This document shows positions 14,823 through 21,731 of a stretch of 38,008 nt of DNA, in pieces. Origin of the DNA: Litorilinea aerophila (GTDB lineage Bacteria; Chloroflexota; Anaerolineae; Caldilineales; Caldilineaceae); assembly GCA_945897075.1 (NCBI GenBank), contig CAMDEX010000022.1:1-38008 (forward strand). The letters are read 5' to 3'. The notes beneath the pieces are model-generated. The model ran no database searches. It saw only the letters and a program-made list of their open reading frames with translations, and was not told where the DNA came from. A program made the translations under genes and the position numbers. Position 1 is the stretch's first letter. Each line of letters opens with the position of its first letter.

Positions 14823-15848
14823 GTGTCTACCCAACAACTCAACTTCGGCATCATCGGGGCGGGACGCATCGGTCAGGTTCACGCCGAAAGCCTCTGTCAG
14901 CGGCTGCCCCAGGCCAATGTCCTCGCCATTGCGGACATTTTCGGCGACGCGGCCCGCGCCGCGGCTGAACGCTTCCGCATCCCCTACGCCACCGACAACG
15001 TGGCCGAACTGCTGGAAAACCCGGCGATTGACGCCATTGCCATCTGTTCCAGCACCCCCACCCACGCCCCGCTGATGATTGCCGCGGCGCGGGCGGGCAA
15101 GCACATCTTCTGCGAGAAGCCCATCGCCCTGGACCTGGCCGCGATTGACAGCGCATTGGCCGCGGTAGAGGCGTCCGGCGTGAAGCTGCAAATCGGCTTC
15201 AACCGCCGCTTCGACAGCAACTTCCAGCGCATCCGCCTGGGCGTCGCCGCGGGCGAAATCGGCGTGCCCCACATCCTGCGCATCACCAGCCGCGACCCCG
15301 CACCGCCGCCCATCGAATATATCCGCGCCTCCGGCGGCATCTTCCTGGATATGACCATCCACGACTTCGATATGGCCCGCTTTTTGCTGGCCGATGAGGT
15401 GGAGGAGGTCTACGCCCAGGGCGGGGTGATGATAGACCCGGCCATCGGTGCGGCGGGGGATATCGACACCGCCGTCATCAGCCTGCGCTTTCGCAACGGC
15501 GCGCTCGGCGTCATAGACAACAGCCGCCAGGCGGTCTACGGCTACGATCAGCGGGTCGAAGTCTTTGGCAGCGCGGGTGCGCTGGCCGCCCAGAACAACA
15601 CCCCCCACCGCGTCACCGCCAGCACCAGCGGAGGCGTCGCCCAGGCCAAACCCCTCTACTTCTTCCTCGAACGCTATATGGATTCCTACGTGGCCGAGAT
15701 GCGCGCCTTCTGCGACGCCATCCGCAACGACCAGCCGACAGCGGTCAGCGGCGTTGACGGGCGCATTCCGGTCGTCATCGGGCTGGCAAGCTGGAAGTCG
15801 TACCGCGAGAAACGACCTGTCCGTCTGGACGAGATAACGGTTTCATAA
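14823..15848 (+). CDS. iolG: Inositol 2-dehydrogenase-like oxidoreductase (Gfo/Idh/MocA family)
   Basis: 341 aa, starting at the GTG 14823 with GGAG 8 bp before it. The same frame is open far upstream to 13833, but that part is the shadow of the SDR gene. It has the Rossmann motif FGIIGAGRIGQVHAE (residues 8-22), the CEKPI motif with catalytic K99, GFNRRFDSNF, and the catalytic region FLDMTIHDFDMARFL (D176, H180). These match inositol dehydrogenase (myo-inositol to scyllo-inosose, NAD-linked). Paralogs acting on other sugars share these motifs, so the substrate is probable rather than certain. It follows the SDR gene and precedes a secreted glycosidase, a plausible carbohydrate-use cluster. 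Confidence 0.85.
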   Translation: MSTQQLNFGIIGAGRIGQVHAESLCQRLPQANVLAIADIFGDAARAAAERFRIPYATDNVAELLENPAIDAIAICSSTPTHAPLMIAAARAGKHIFCEKPIALDLAAIDSALAAVEASGVKLQIGFNRRFDSNFQRIRLGVAAGEIGVPHILRITSRDPAPPPIEYIRASGGIFLDMTIHDFDMARFLLADEVEEVYAQGGVMIDPAIGAAGDIDTAVISLRFRNGALGVIDNSRQAVYGYDQRVEVFGSAGALAAQNNTPHRVTASTSGGVAQAKPLYFFLERYMDSYVAEMRAFCDAIRNDQPTAVSGVDGRIPVVIGLASWKSYREKRPVRLDEITVS

Positions 15849-15852
15849 AGAG

Positions 15853-15872
15853 TATCCCCCTATTGGGGGATA
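15853..15872 (+). terminator. Hairpin after iolG
   Basis: TATCCCCC (15853-15860) pairs with GGGGGATA (15865-15872) with a TATT loop, 4 bp after the iolG stop. The following TTTC is a weak U-tract, so this is a candidate terminator. Confidence 0.5.
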
Positions 15873-15900
15873 TTTCAGAGCGATCGATTCTGGTATTTTT

Positions 15901-15927
15901 GTAGGGCGGACTGTCAGTCCGCCTTAC
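15901..15927. repeat. REP-like palindrome (GGCGGACTGTCAGTCCGCC)
   Basis: A 27-nt hairpin, GTAGGGCGGACT-GTC-AGTCCGCCTTAC, one wobble mismatch, 24 bp upstream of the secreted glycosidase ATG. It is a copy of the family found at 7138, 18665, 18738 and 18801. Confidence 0.9.
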
Positions 15928-15950
15928 ACTGACCAAACCGGAATCGTCGC

Positions 15951-18668
15951 ATGACACCCAAATTGCTCCTGACCCCTCTTTATATTGGCGCGCTGTTCTG
16001 CCTGATCTTTGTCACCCTTTTTCACAGACCCACCCCCCTCCAGGCTGAGAGCGATCCGCCAGCCACAGCCACACCAACCCGAACCCTGACGGTCACGGAA
16101 GGGCCGACGACGGACGGCGGACCGCTGACAGCCACAGCCACGTCCACCCGCGCTCCCTACAGCATCGACCCTTCGGAATTTGGGCTGGTCTTTGTCAATT
16201 CCGCGGAAAACCCCAGCGCTGGCGCGCGCATACAGCGCGGGGCCGACACGGGCGCGCGGTTGGACCGCTTCCCCTTCTACTGGAATCGCATCGAAACCGG
16301 TTACGACCAGTTTGATTGGACGAGCCAGGACGCCGCTTTGGCCGCCAATGAAGCGCGCGGACTAGGCACACTTGCCATCCTTCTGGGCACGCCCGGCCAC
16401 TACCGCAGCGGCGGGAGGGCCGGGGTGGGGGTGTGGCAACCGCTGCCCATCGGCGGCAACTTTGTGCGTATGGCGGGCAGCGTACAGGCGCAAGGTTCGT
16501 GCAACGCCTGGGATGGGCCGCCGCCGCCCGCCGGGCTGTGGAATCCCATCTACAGCGACGGCTCCGACCTGCCCGCGCCCGGCAAGACGATCAACCCGGA
16601 CAACCCCTGGGCGCGCTTCCTGGCCCTGGCTGTGGCCCGCTACAAACCGGACGGCGCGGCGGGTACACACGTGCGTTACTGGGAAGTCTGGAACGAGCCG
16701 GATCTCTGCCAATTCTGGTCAGGCACGCCGGAGGAGTACGCCCGTCTGCTCAAAGTGGCCTATCTGGTCATCAAACAGAGCTACCCCGCCGCCACTGTGA
16801 TTTGGGGCGGGCTGGCCCACTTTGCCAACGGAGAATTTTTGCCGCGGCTGGTGGCTGCCCTGGCTGCCGACCCGTTGGCAGAGCAGTTCGGCGGCTTTTT
16901 CGACGCCGCGGCCAGCCATCAATACTCTCTCAGCTATCAGGGCCTGCAATACACGGCCAAAGTGCGCGCTGCCCTGGCCGCGGTGGGCTGGAACGACAAG
17001 CCAGTCTGGATCACCGAAAGCGGCGTGCCCGTCTGCGACGACTTCCCCGGCCCCACCTGTCCCAGTCCCTGGCGGGCCAGCGCCGAGGAGCAGGCCGCCT
17101 ACGTCTGGCAGAATGTGGCCTACACCCGGCTGGCGGGCGGTGGGCCGATCTTCCATTTTATGCTGCATGACGACTGCGGCAATGTGGTGGCGGTGGACTC
17201 GCCCGACGGCTTCGGCATCCACAAAAACGAGGGCAGCAGCTACTGTTCCCCAGCCGCAGGCGAGGGACGGCTGGCCGCCAACGCTTTCCGTCTAGCCAAT
17301 CGCTATTTCCCCGGCACAGAGCTGGTCTGGGCCGACATTCAGCAGCAGAAAGCGCGGCGGGTCGCCTTCTTCCATGCGCAAAGCCGGGAACGCCGCCTGC
17401 TCACCTTTGCCGTCACCGACCAGCCCACCGTCGCCTGGATTCCCGCCGCGGGGACGCAGGCGCGGCGCATCGCCCTGGACGGCAGCGAGACTGTCATCAC
17501 ACCCAGCGACGGCTATTACGAAATTGAGCTGGCGGGCGCAACCAACCGCAACTGGCCGAATGCCGACGGCGGCTACGCAATGGGCATCTACGGCGTGCCC
17601 TATCTGCTCGTCGAGGAAGATACGCTTGCGCCCTGGGCGTGGATAGACGCTTTGCCCTCCCTCTCGCCGTCGGAGTTTGCCGTCAGTTGGCAGGCCGTGG
17701 ATTGGGGCGCGGGTGTGCAAAGTGTGGAGGTCTGGGCGCAGAGCGACGGCGGGGAATGGCAGATTTGGCGTTCCGGTCTGGTGGCTTCCGGCAGTCTGAC
17801 CTATACAGGCGAGATGGGGCAGCGGCTGGCCTTTGCCGCTGTGGGCATCGACGCGCTGGGCCAGGTCAGCCGGGAGTTGAACGCCCAGGCGCAGACGGAG
17901 ATCGGCGACCCGCCCACCCAGGCCGCGGTGACGGGCCGGGTCATCAACCCGGAGGGGCAGCCGGTCAGCAGCACCACTGTCGCCGTCGGCGCGGTGATCA
18001 CCACAACTGACGCCAACGGCGTTTTTCAACTTTCTGTGCCTTTCGGCGTCTGGGATGTGGCGGTGGATGGGCGGCTGATCAACCGGGGGCGCAGCTTTGC
18101 CGAGGATTCGCTGCTGCTGCTGCTCCACGCGCCGGGGGGCAATGCGGTTGTCAACGGCGATTTTGAGAGCGATCAGGCGGGGTGGACTATCGGCGGCAGC
18201 TCGCCCTCCGCCGCCGAACAGCAGCCCGGCACGAGTGACCACGCGCTGCGTCTGGCCACGGCTTTTGTGCCCAATGTGGGCGTACCCGGCGCGGAAGGCA
18301 GCGACGGCGGCAACAGCACATGGAGCCAGCAGATACAGATTCCCGCCGGTCGTCCCTTCCTGGCCCTGGCCTACCGGGTGGAGAGCCAGGAGAGCGCCGA
18401 CGGCCACGATAAATTTGAAATCATCCTGGCCGCCGAAAACCAGCCCCCGGATTATCTGCTGGCGCAAGCGCAGAGCAGCGACTGGCGCTACCGCTTCTTC
18501 GATCTCGCGGCCTACGCCGGGCAGAATGCTACGCTGATTCTCAACGTCTACGAAAGCTCACCCAACCGGCGCACCAGCGCGTTGATCGATCAGGTGGTAC
18601 TCAGCGATGTGACGGCAGAAACATTCACCCCCAGCTATTTCCTCTACGTGCCGGGGGTAATGCGGTAA
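15951..18668 (+). CDS. Secreted GH-A-clan glycoside hydrolase with C-terminal carboxypeptidase-regulatory-like and jelly-roll-like domains
   Basis: 905 aa. A hydrophobic N-terminal segment (residues 4-24) suggests export. A Thr/Pro-rich linker extends to about 70. The TIM-barrel region (70-480) has the acid/base Glu in YWEVWNEPDL (E249) and the nucleophile Glu in VWITESGVP (E356), as in GH39/GH5-like enzymes. A Big/Ig-like region follows (about 560-640), then a CarboxypepD-regulatory-like repeat (TGRVINPEGQPVSSTTVAVG, about 660-710). A carbohydrate-binding-like domain opens with VVNGDFESDQAGW (about 735-890). The protein ends in SYFLYVPGVMR, like the short Y-L-P-L-V-type tails common on Chloroflexota secreted proteins (recalled, not searched). 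Target is probably a plant or microbial polysaccharide, unknown. The TAA stop lies inside a REP-like palindrome. Start at ATG 15951; the ribosome site is weak. Confidence 0.85.
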   Translation: MTPKLLLTPLYIGALFCLIFVTLFHRPTPLQAESDPPATATPTRTLTVTEGPTTDGGPLTATATSTRAPYSIDPSEFGLVFVNSAENPSAGARIQRGADTGARLDRFPFYWNRIETGYDQFDWTSQDAALAANEARGLGTLAILLGTPGHYRSGGRAGVGVWQPLPIGGNFVRMAGSVQAQGSCNAWDGPPPPAGLWNPIYSDGSDLPAPGKTINPDNPWARFLALAVARYKPDGAAGTHVRYWEVWNEPDLCQFWSGTPEEYARLLKVAYLVIKQSYPAATVIWGGLAHFANGEFLPRLVAALAADPLAEQFGGFFDAAASHQYSLSYQGLQYTAKVRAALAAVGWNDKPVWITESGVPVCDDFPGPTCPSPWRASAEEQAAYVWQNVAYTRLAGGGPIFHFMLHDDCGNVVAVDSPDGFGIHKNEGSSYCSPAAGEGRLAANAFRLANRYFPGTELVWADIQQQKARRVAFFHAQSRERRLLTFAVTDQPTVAWIPAAGTQARRIALDGSETVITPSDGYYEIELAGATNRNWPNADGGYAMGIYGVPYLLVEEDTLAPWAWIDALPSLSPSEFAVSWQAVDWGAGVQSVEVWAQSDGGEWQIWRSGLVASGSLTYTGEMGQRLAFAAVGIDALGQVSRELNAQAQTEIGDPPTQAAVTGRVINPEGQPVSSTTVAVGAVITTTDANGVFQLSVPFGVWDVAVDGRLINRGRSFAEDSLLLLLHAPGGNAVVNGDFESDQAGWTIGGSSPSAAEQQPGTSDHALRLATAFVPNVGVPGAEGSDGGNSTWSQQIQIPAGRPFLALAYRVESQESADGHDKFEIILAAENQPPDYLLAQAQSSDWRYRFFDLAAYAGQNATLILNVYESSPNRRTSALIDQVVLSDVTAETFTPSYFLYVPGVMR

Positions 18669-18691
18669 GGCGGACTGTCAGTCCGCCTTAC
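18665..18691. repeat. REP-like palindrome containing the glycosidase stop codon
   Basis: GTAAGGCGGACT-GTC-AGTCCGCCTTAC is a perfect 12-bp stem with a 3-nt loop. The TAA at 18666-18668 that ends the glycosidase gene lies within its left arm. It may also act as a terminator, but no U-tract follows. Confidence 0.9.
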
Positions 18692-18698
18692 GCGCCGG

Positions 18699-18824
18699 GG
18701 TGTTTTCCTTTTCCTCAACTTGCGCTATACTTCTTCTGTAGAGCGGACTGTCAGTCCGCCCGGTGTTTTCCTTTTCCCCGACTTGCGCTATACTCCTTCT
18801 GTAGAGCGGACTGTCAGTCCGCTC
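18699..18824 (+). repeat. 63-bp tandem direct repeat with REP-like palindromes upstream of the WXG100-like gene
   Basis: Two near-identical units (18699-18760 and 18762-18823) each contain GGTGTTTTCCTTTTCC, ACTTGCGCTATACT and GTAGAGCGGACTGTCAGTCC. The last palindrome, 18804-18824, is a perfect 9-bp stem with a GTC loop. Confidence 0.88.
18766..18794 (+). promoter_or_regulatory. Candidate promoter (one of two tandem copies) of the WXG100/FtsK operon
   Basis: TTTTCC (18766-18771) and TATACT (18789-18794) with a 17-bp spacer; an equivalent pair lies 63 bp upstream (TATACT at 18726-18731). The -35 match is weak. If used, the transcript would begin with or just before the palindrome at 18804-18824, placing a hairpin at its 5' end. 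Confidence 0.35.
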
Positions 18825-18859
18825 ACGCGTCCCCACGCCACAGCACAAGGAGCATCCAC

Positions 18860-19135
18860 ATGGCAACCCAAGCCATCGCCAGCCCAGAGGAGTTGGAACG
18901 TTTCGCCCGCGAGTTGAAGCAGTTCAACCAGCAGTTGCAGGAGAGTACCAGCCGTCTGTCCGGCCAGTTTTCCCAATTGGGGGATACCTGGCGCGATCAG
19001 GAACACCAGAAGTTCGGCCAGGAGTTCCAGCAGACGATGCGTGTGTTGCAGCAGTATATGCGCTCGGCAGACCAGCAGATTCCCTTTTTGCAGCGCAAGG
19101 CGCAACGCCTGCGCGAATATCTGAACCAGAGGTAG
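18860..19135 (+). CDS. WXG100-like small helical protein (putative type VII-type substrate)
   Basis: 91 aa, with AAGGAG upstream of the ATG at 18860. It has the WXG100 layout: an amphipathic helix (residues 8-40), a turn with a Trp at the WXG position (LGDTWRDQEHQKFGQEF, W44), then a second long helix to about 88. The third position of the motif is Asp, not Gly (W-R-D), as in several non-actinobacterial relatives. WXG100 proteins are exported as dimers by FtsK-like EccC/EssC ATPases. This gene opens a five-gene operon ending in such an ATPase gene, with only 3 bp to the next gene. It may be a secretion substrate, a partner of the nuclease-like protein, or a structural subunit. Confidence 0.8.
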   Translation: MATQAIASPEELERFARELKQFNQQLQESTSRLSGQFSQLGDTWRDQEHQKFGQEFQQTMRVLQQYMRSADQQIPFLQRKAQRLREYLNQR

Positions 19136-19138
19136 CCG

Positions 19139-20113
19139 ATGAGCAGCGCCAACGTGCGTTCCATCCAGACGCTGACTGACCTGAAAACGAGGCTGGCCCG
19201 TTTTGGCGCGGAGAGTCAGGCCGCGCTGCAACGGATGGAGATAGAATTACGCCGCACGCTGGAATGGCTGGACGAGCGCCGTCGCCACTGGGAAGGCCAG
19301 GTGCGCCGTTGCGAGGAGATTGCTCGTCAGGCCCAGGCCGCGGTACAATGGTGCCACGACTCTGCCTTCTGGGACCCCTATACCGGGCAATTCTACGTAC
19401 CCGATTGCAGCGGACCGGAAGCCACCCTACGTCGGGCCATCGAATGGCTGCGGAAGGCGCAATCCGAACTGGCGAACGTACGGCGTGCGACCTCTGCCTT
19501 GCAAGAGGCGGGGTCAGCTTTTCAGCGGCAGGCCCAACGCCAGAACCGACTGACCGAAAAGGAGTTGGTGGAAGCACAGGCTTTTTTGGAACGACGGGCG
19601 GCTGCGTTGGAAGCTTATATCGCTGTGGGAAGTGGCGGCGCGCCATTCGCTCAAACCCCCTCCTCTCTTTCCCTGCAGCCGAACAGCGCCCAACGGGGCG
19701 CGACCTTTGAAGTCTGGGCAGCGACGTATGTCTTCCAGACGAAGCGGCGTATTTCCGTGTCCGTCGTGCTGAATCAGCATCTGGCGCAGGTGGATGAAAG
19801 CGGTTTGGGGTTGCTCAAAGATCGTATGAGCGACAATTATGTGGACGAAGACGGCTCACTCTGGGATATGAAAGCCTATGGCGACGATTCGATCATTAAC
19901 CTGGAGCAGTTGCAGGACTATCAATTAATGATGAGTGCTGGCTACGTCTTTGACGCCGACGGAGTGCGGATTCCTATCACGTCGGTCAACTATCTCTTTA
20001 GCAGTCGCGGAGCGGCGGAGAAAAACCGGGCCTATCTGAGCGGAATGGCAACCGCCTGGTATGTGGAGTGGCAGCCAGACGGTTCCGGAGAGGTGCATTT
20101 GTTGGAGGAGTGA
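19139..20113 (+). CDS. Helical N-terminus plus C-terminal PD-(D/E)xK nuclease-like domain; putative effector
   Basis: 324 aa. Residues 1-165 are mostly helical, with heptad-like stretches and many Trp residues (RTLEWLDERRRHWEGQ). A Ser/Gln/Pro linker (166-185) leads to a C-terminal alpha/beta domain. This domain carries FEVWAATY (E191), RMSDNYVDEDGSLWDMKAY (D232, D243, K245) and EQLQDYQLMMSAGY (Q257). The order E, D, DxK, Q is that of restriction-endonuclease-fold toxins (Tox-REase), here W-D-M-K. The start follows the WXG100-like stop by 3 bp. Domain order (long helical N-terminus, nuclease C-terminus, next to WXG100 and FtsK genes) is that of type VII or polymorphic-toxin effectors. No clear immunity gene is visible, so a non-toxin nuclease role is an open alternative. 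Confidence 0.65.
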   Translation: MSSANVRSIQTLTDLKTRLARFGAESQAALQRMEIELRRTLEWLDERRRHWEGQVRRCEEIARQAQAAVQWCHDSAFWDPYTGQFYVPDCSGPEATLRRAIEWLRKAQSELANVRRATSALQEAGSAFQRQAQRQNRLTEKELVEAQAFLERRAAALEAYIAVGSGGAPFAQTPSSLSLQPNSAQRGATFEVWAATYVFQTKRRISVSVVLNQHLAQVDESGLGLLKDRMSDNYVDEDGSLWDMKAYGDDSIINLEQLQDYQLMMSAGYVFDADGVRIPITSVNYLFSSRGAAEKNRAYLSGMATAWYVEWQPDGSGEVHLLEE

Positions 20114-20115
20114 GA

Positions 20116-20310
20116 ATGGACGATTTACACACCGCTTGGCAACGGTTGGCCCGCGCTTGGGCCGAGAGCGAACAGAAGTGGAACGACCCAGTGCGCCACG
20201 ATTTCGATAATAACTACTGGCAGCCCCTGGCCCAGGAAACCCAGTCCACGACCAAAGCGATGGATCGACTGGCCCAGGTGCTGGCCCAGGTACGGCGTAG
20301 TGTACAATAA
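20116..20310 (+). CDS. WXG-like 64-aa protein
   Basis: Start at ATG 20116, with GGAGGAG overlapping the end of the nuclease-like gene two bases upstream. The translation reads as a helix, then KWNDPVRHDFDNNYWQPL (residues 21-38), then a second helix rich in Gln/Ala/Leu. This helix-turn-helix pattern with W-N-D at the turn resembles a shortened WXG100 protein. A role as a partner or adaptor of the WXG100-like protein, or as an immunity protein for the nuclease domain, would fit its place between the two; neither is shown. Too short for strong family assignment. Confidence 0.7.
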   Translation: MDDLHTAWQRLARAWAESEQKWNDPVRHDFDNNYWQPLAQETQSTTKAMDRLAQVLAQVRRSVQ

Positions 20311-20327
20311 AATGTAGGAGGCTACCC

Positions 20328-21731
20328 ATGCCCGAACCAGAAATCATCCAGCGCCAACGAGAAGTCTTGCGAACTTTCCGACAGGCCGACCGCGCCCGCC
20401 GGGAGACTGAAGCGGCCATCCATAAGAAGCACGAACAGACCGCCGCCGCCGCTACTGCTGCCGCTGCCCTCAAGACATCTCTCCAGAATGCTGAGAACGC
20501 ACGTAAACAAGCCCTGGCCGCGGCGGAAAACCAGCGCCAGACCGTTCATAACGATGCCACCAACAAGTTCGAAACCACACGCAATCTGGCGCAACGGCAG
20601 ATGGACTCTATTGCAGCGCATCTGAGCGAGGGGCGGGATGCTGTACAGAAAGCCGGGCTGGAGCATCAGTGGCCCACCCTGGCTGCAAAGCCCGTGACTA
20701 TTGAACCTGTCCAGGCTAGGGTGGAATTGGCCCAGCGTTTCCAATTCGCCGAGCAATCTGGACAGGCACTTACAAACGCGGTAGATGAATGGAGGAAGGA
20801 CCAGGCCCGCATAGCTGCCGCGGCTACCGCTGCTGGCACCGCTGCTACCGCTTCTTTCAAGACAGCCAATCAAAACGCAGAGAACGCACGCAAACAGGCC
20901 CTGGCCGCGGCGGAAAGCCAGCGCCAAATCGTTTACAACAATGCCACCAAGTCACTCGAAACCACACGCAGTCGAACGCAACAACAGATGGACTCTATGG
21001 CAGCATATATGGGCAAGGGACGAGATGTGGTACAAAAAGCCGGGCTGAATTTTCTGTGGCCCACTACGGCTGCAAAGCCAGTCATTGTCGAACCTGCCCA
21101 AGCCGAAACGGAACTTGCTCGACGTATCCAACTTGCCACACAAGTTGCCGAGAAATTGAACAGTGCTGTTGGGCTGTGGCAAGCCGCCCAGTCCCGCGCC
21201 GCTGCAGAGGCTCGTGCTGCCCAGGAAGCAGCCCGCGCTGCTGAGGCACGAGCTGCTCAGGAAGCAGCTCGTGCTGCTGCAGAGGCTCGTGCTGCCAAGG
21301 CGCGTGAGGCCGAGGCCCGCGCGGCTCAGGAAGCAGCTCGTGCTGTCGAGGCTTATGTTGCCCAGGAAGCAGCCCGCCGTCGTCGCGTCGTTCTAATTAG
21401 TGTACTTGCCTTTGTCATTCTCATCGCTATTGTCATCTTTAGCATCGTCATCGGGCGTTTCCCGACCGATCAGATCGAATTACCCTCCCATGCCTCAGTT
21501 ACGGTTCTTGCTCCACGGGCTGATAATCTAAGGGTATTTACCAATACCCAAATGAAAGTCCTACTCTGGTGTGTTTTCCCTCACGATTGGCCTTTCGTTG
21601 ATGAAACGGGCAATTTAGTCTTGTTGAAATCCCCTGTAGCGCGTGCTCGATCTACACCTTACAAAAACTTACTTTTCAAAAGCACATTGCTGCATCGGCC
21701 TCATATCTACCGAGGAAGCGAAAATGTCTGA
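20328..21731 (+). CDS. Duplicated coiled-coil protein with one transmembrane helix
   Basis: 467 aa, with GTAGGAGG upstream of the ATG at 20328. Residues about 51-154 and 180-283 are a tandem duplication (129-aa period). Residues 291-345 are repeats of EARAAQEAAR. A basic RRRR block and one TM helix (354-376, VVLISVLAFVILIAIVIFSIV) follow, then about 90 residues likely outside the cytoplasm. The arrangement suggests a cytoplasmic rod anchored in the membrane by a single helix, which may link the cytosolic FtsK-like ATPase to the envelope (inference). Its stop overlaps the ATPase start by 8 bp. The last 80 residues look less conserved in composition; a past frameshift cannot be excluded. No homologous family recognised. 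Confidence 0.8.
   Translation: MPEPEIIQRQREVLRTFRQADRARRETEAAIHKKHEQTAAAATAAAALKTSLQNAENARKQALAAAENQRQTVHNDATNKFETTRNLAQRQMDSIAAHLSEGRDAVQKAGLEHQWPTLAAKPVTIEPVQARVELAQRFQFAEQSGQALTNAVDEWRKDQARIAAAATAAGTAATASFKTANQNAENARKQALAAAESQRQIVYNNATKSLETTRSRTQQQMDSMAAYMGKGRDVVQKAGLNFLWPTTAAKPVIVEPAQAETELARRIQLATQVAEKLNSAVGLWQAAQSRAAAEARAAQEAARAAEARAAQEAARAAAEARAAKAREAEARAAQEAARAVEAYVAQEAARRRRVVLISVLAFVILIAIVIFSIVIGRFPTDQIELPSHASVTVLAPRADNLRVFTNTQMKVLLWCVFPHDWPFVDETGNLVLLKSPVARARSTPYKNLLFKSTLLHRPHIYRGSENV

Noticed and set aside
16407-16432. Another GC-rich element copy in the glycosidase gene (GGGAGGGCCGGGGTGGGGGT)
   Set aside because: Resembles the right half of the palindromic element, but there is no pairing CCCTCCCCC half, and GGRAGVGVW could be native loop sequence; too weak to call.
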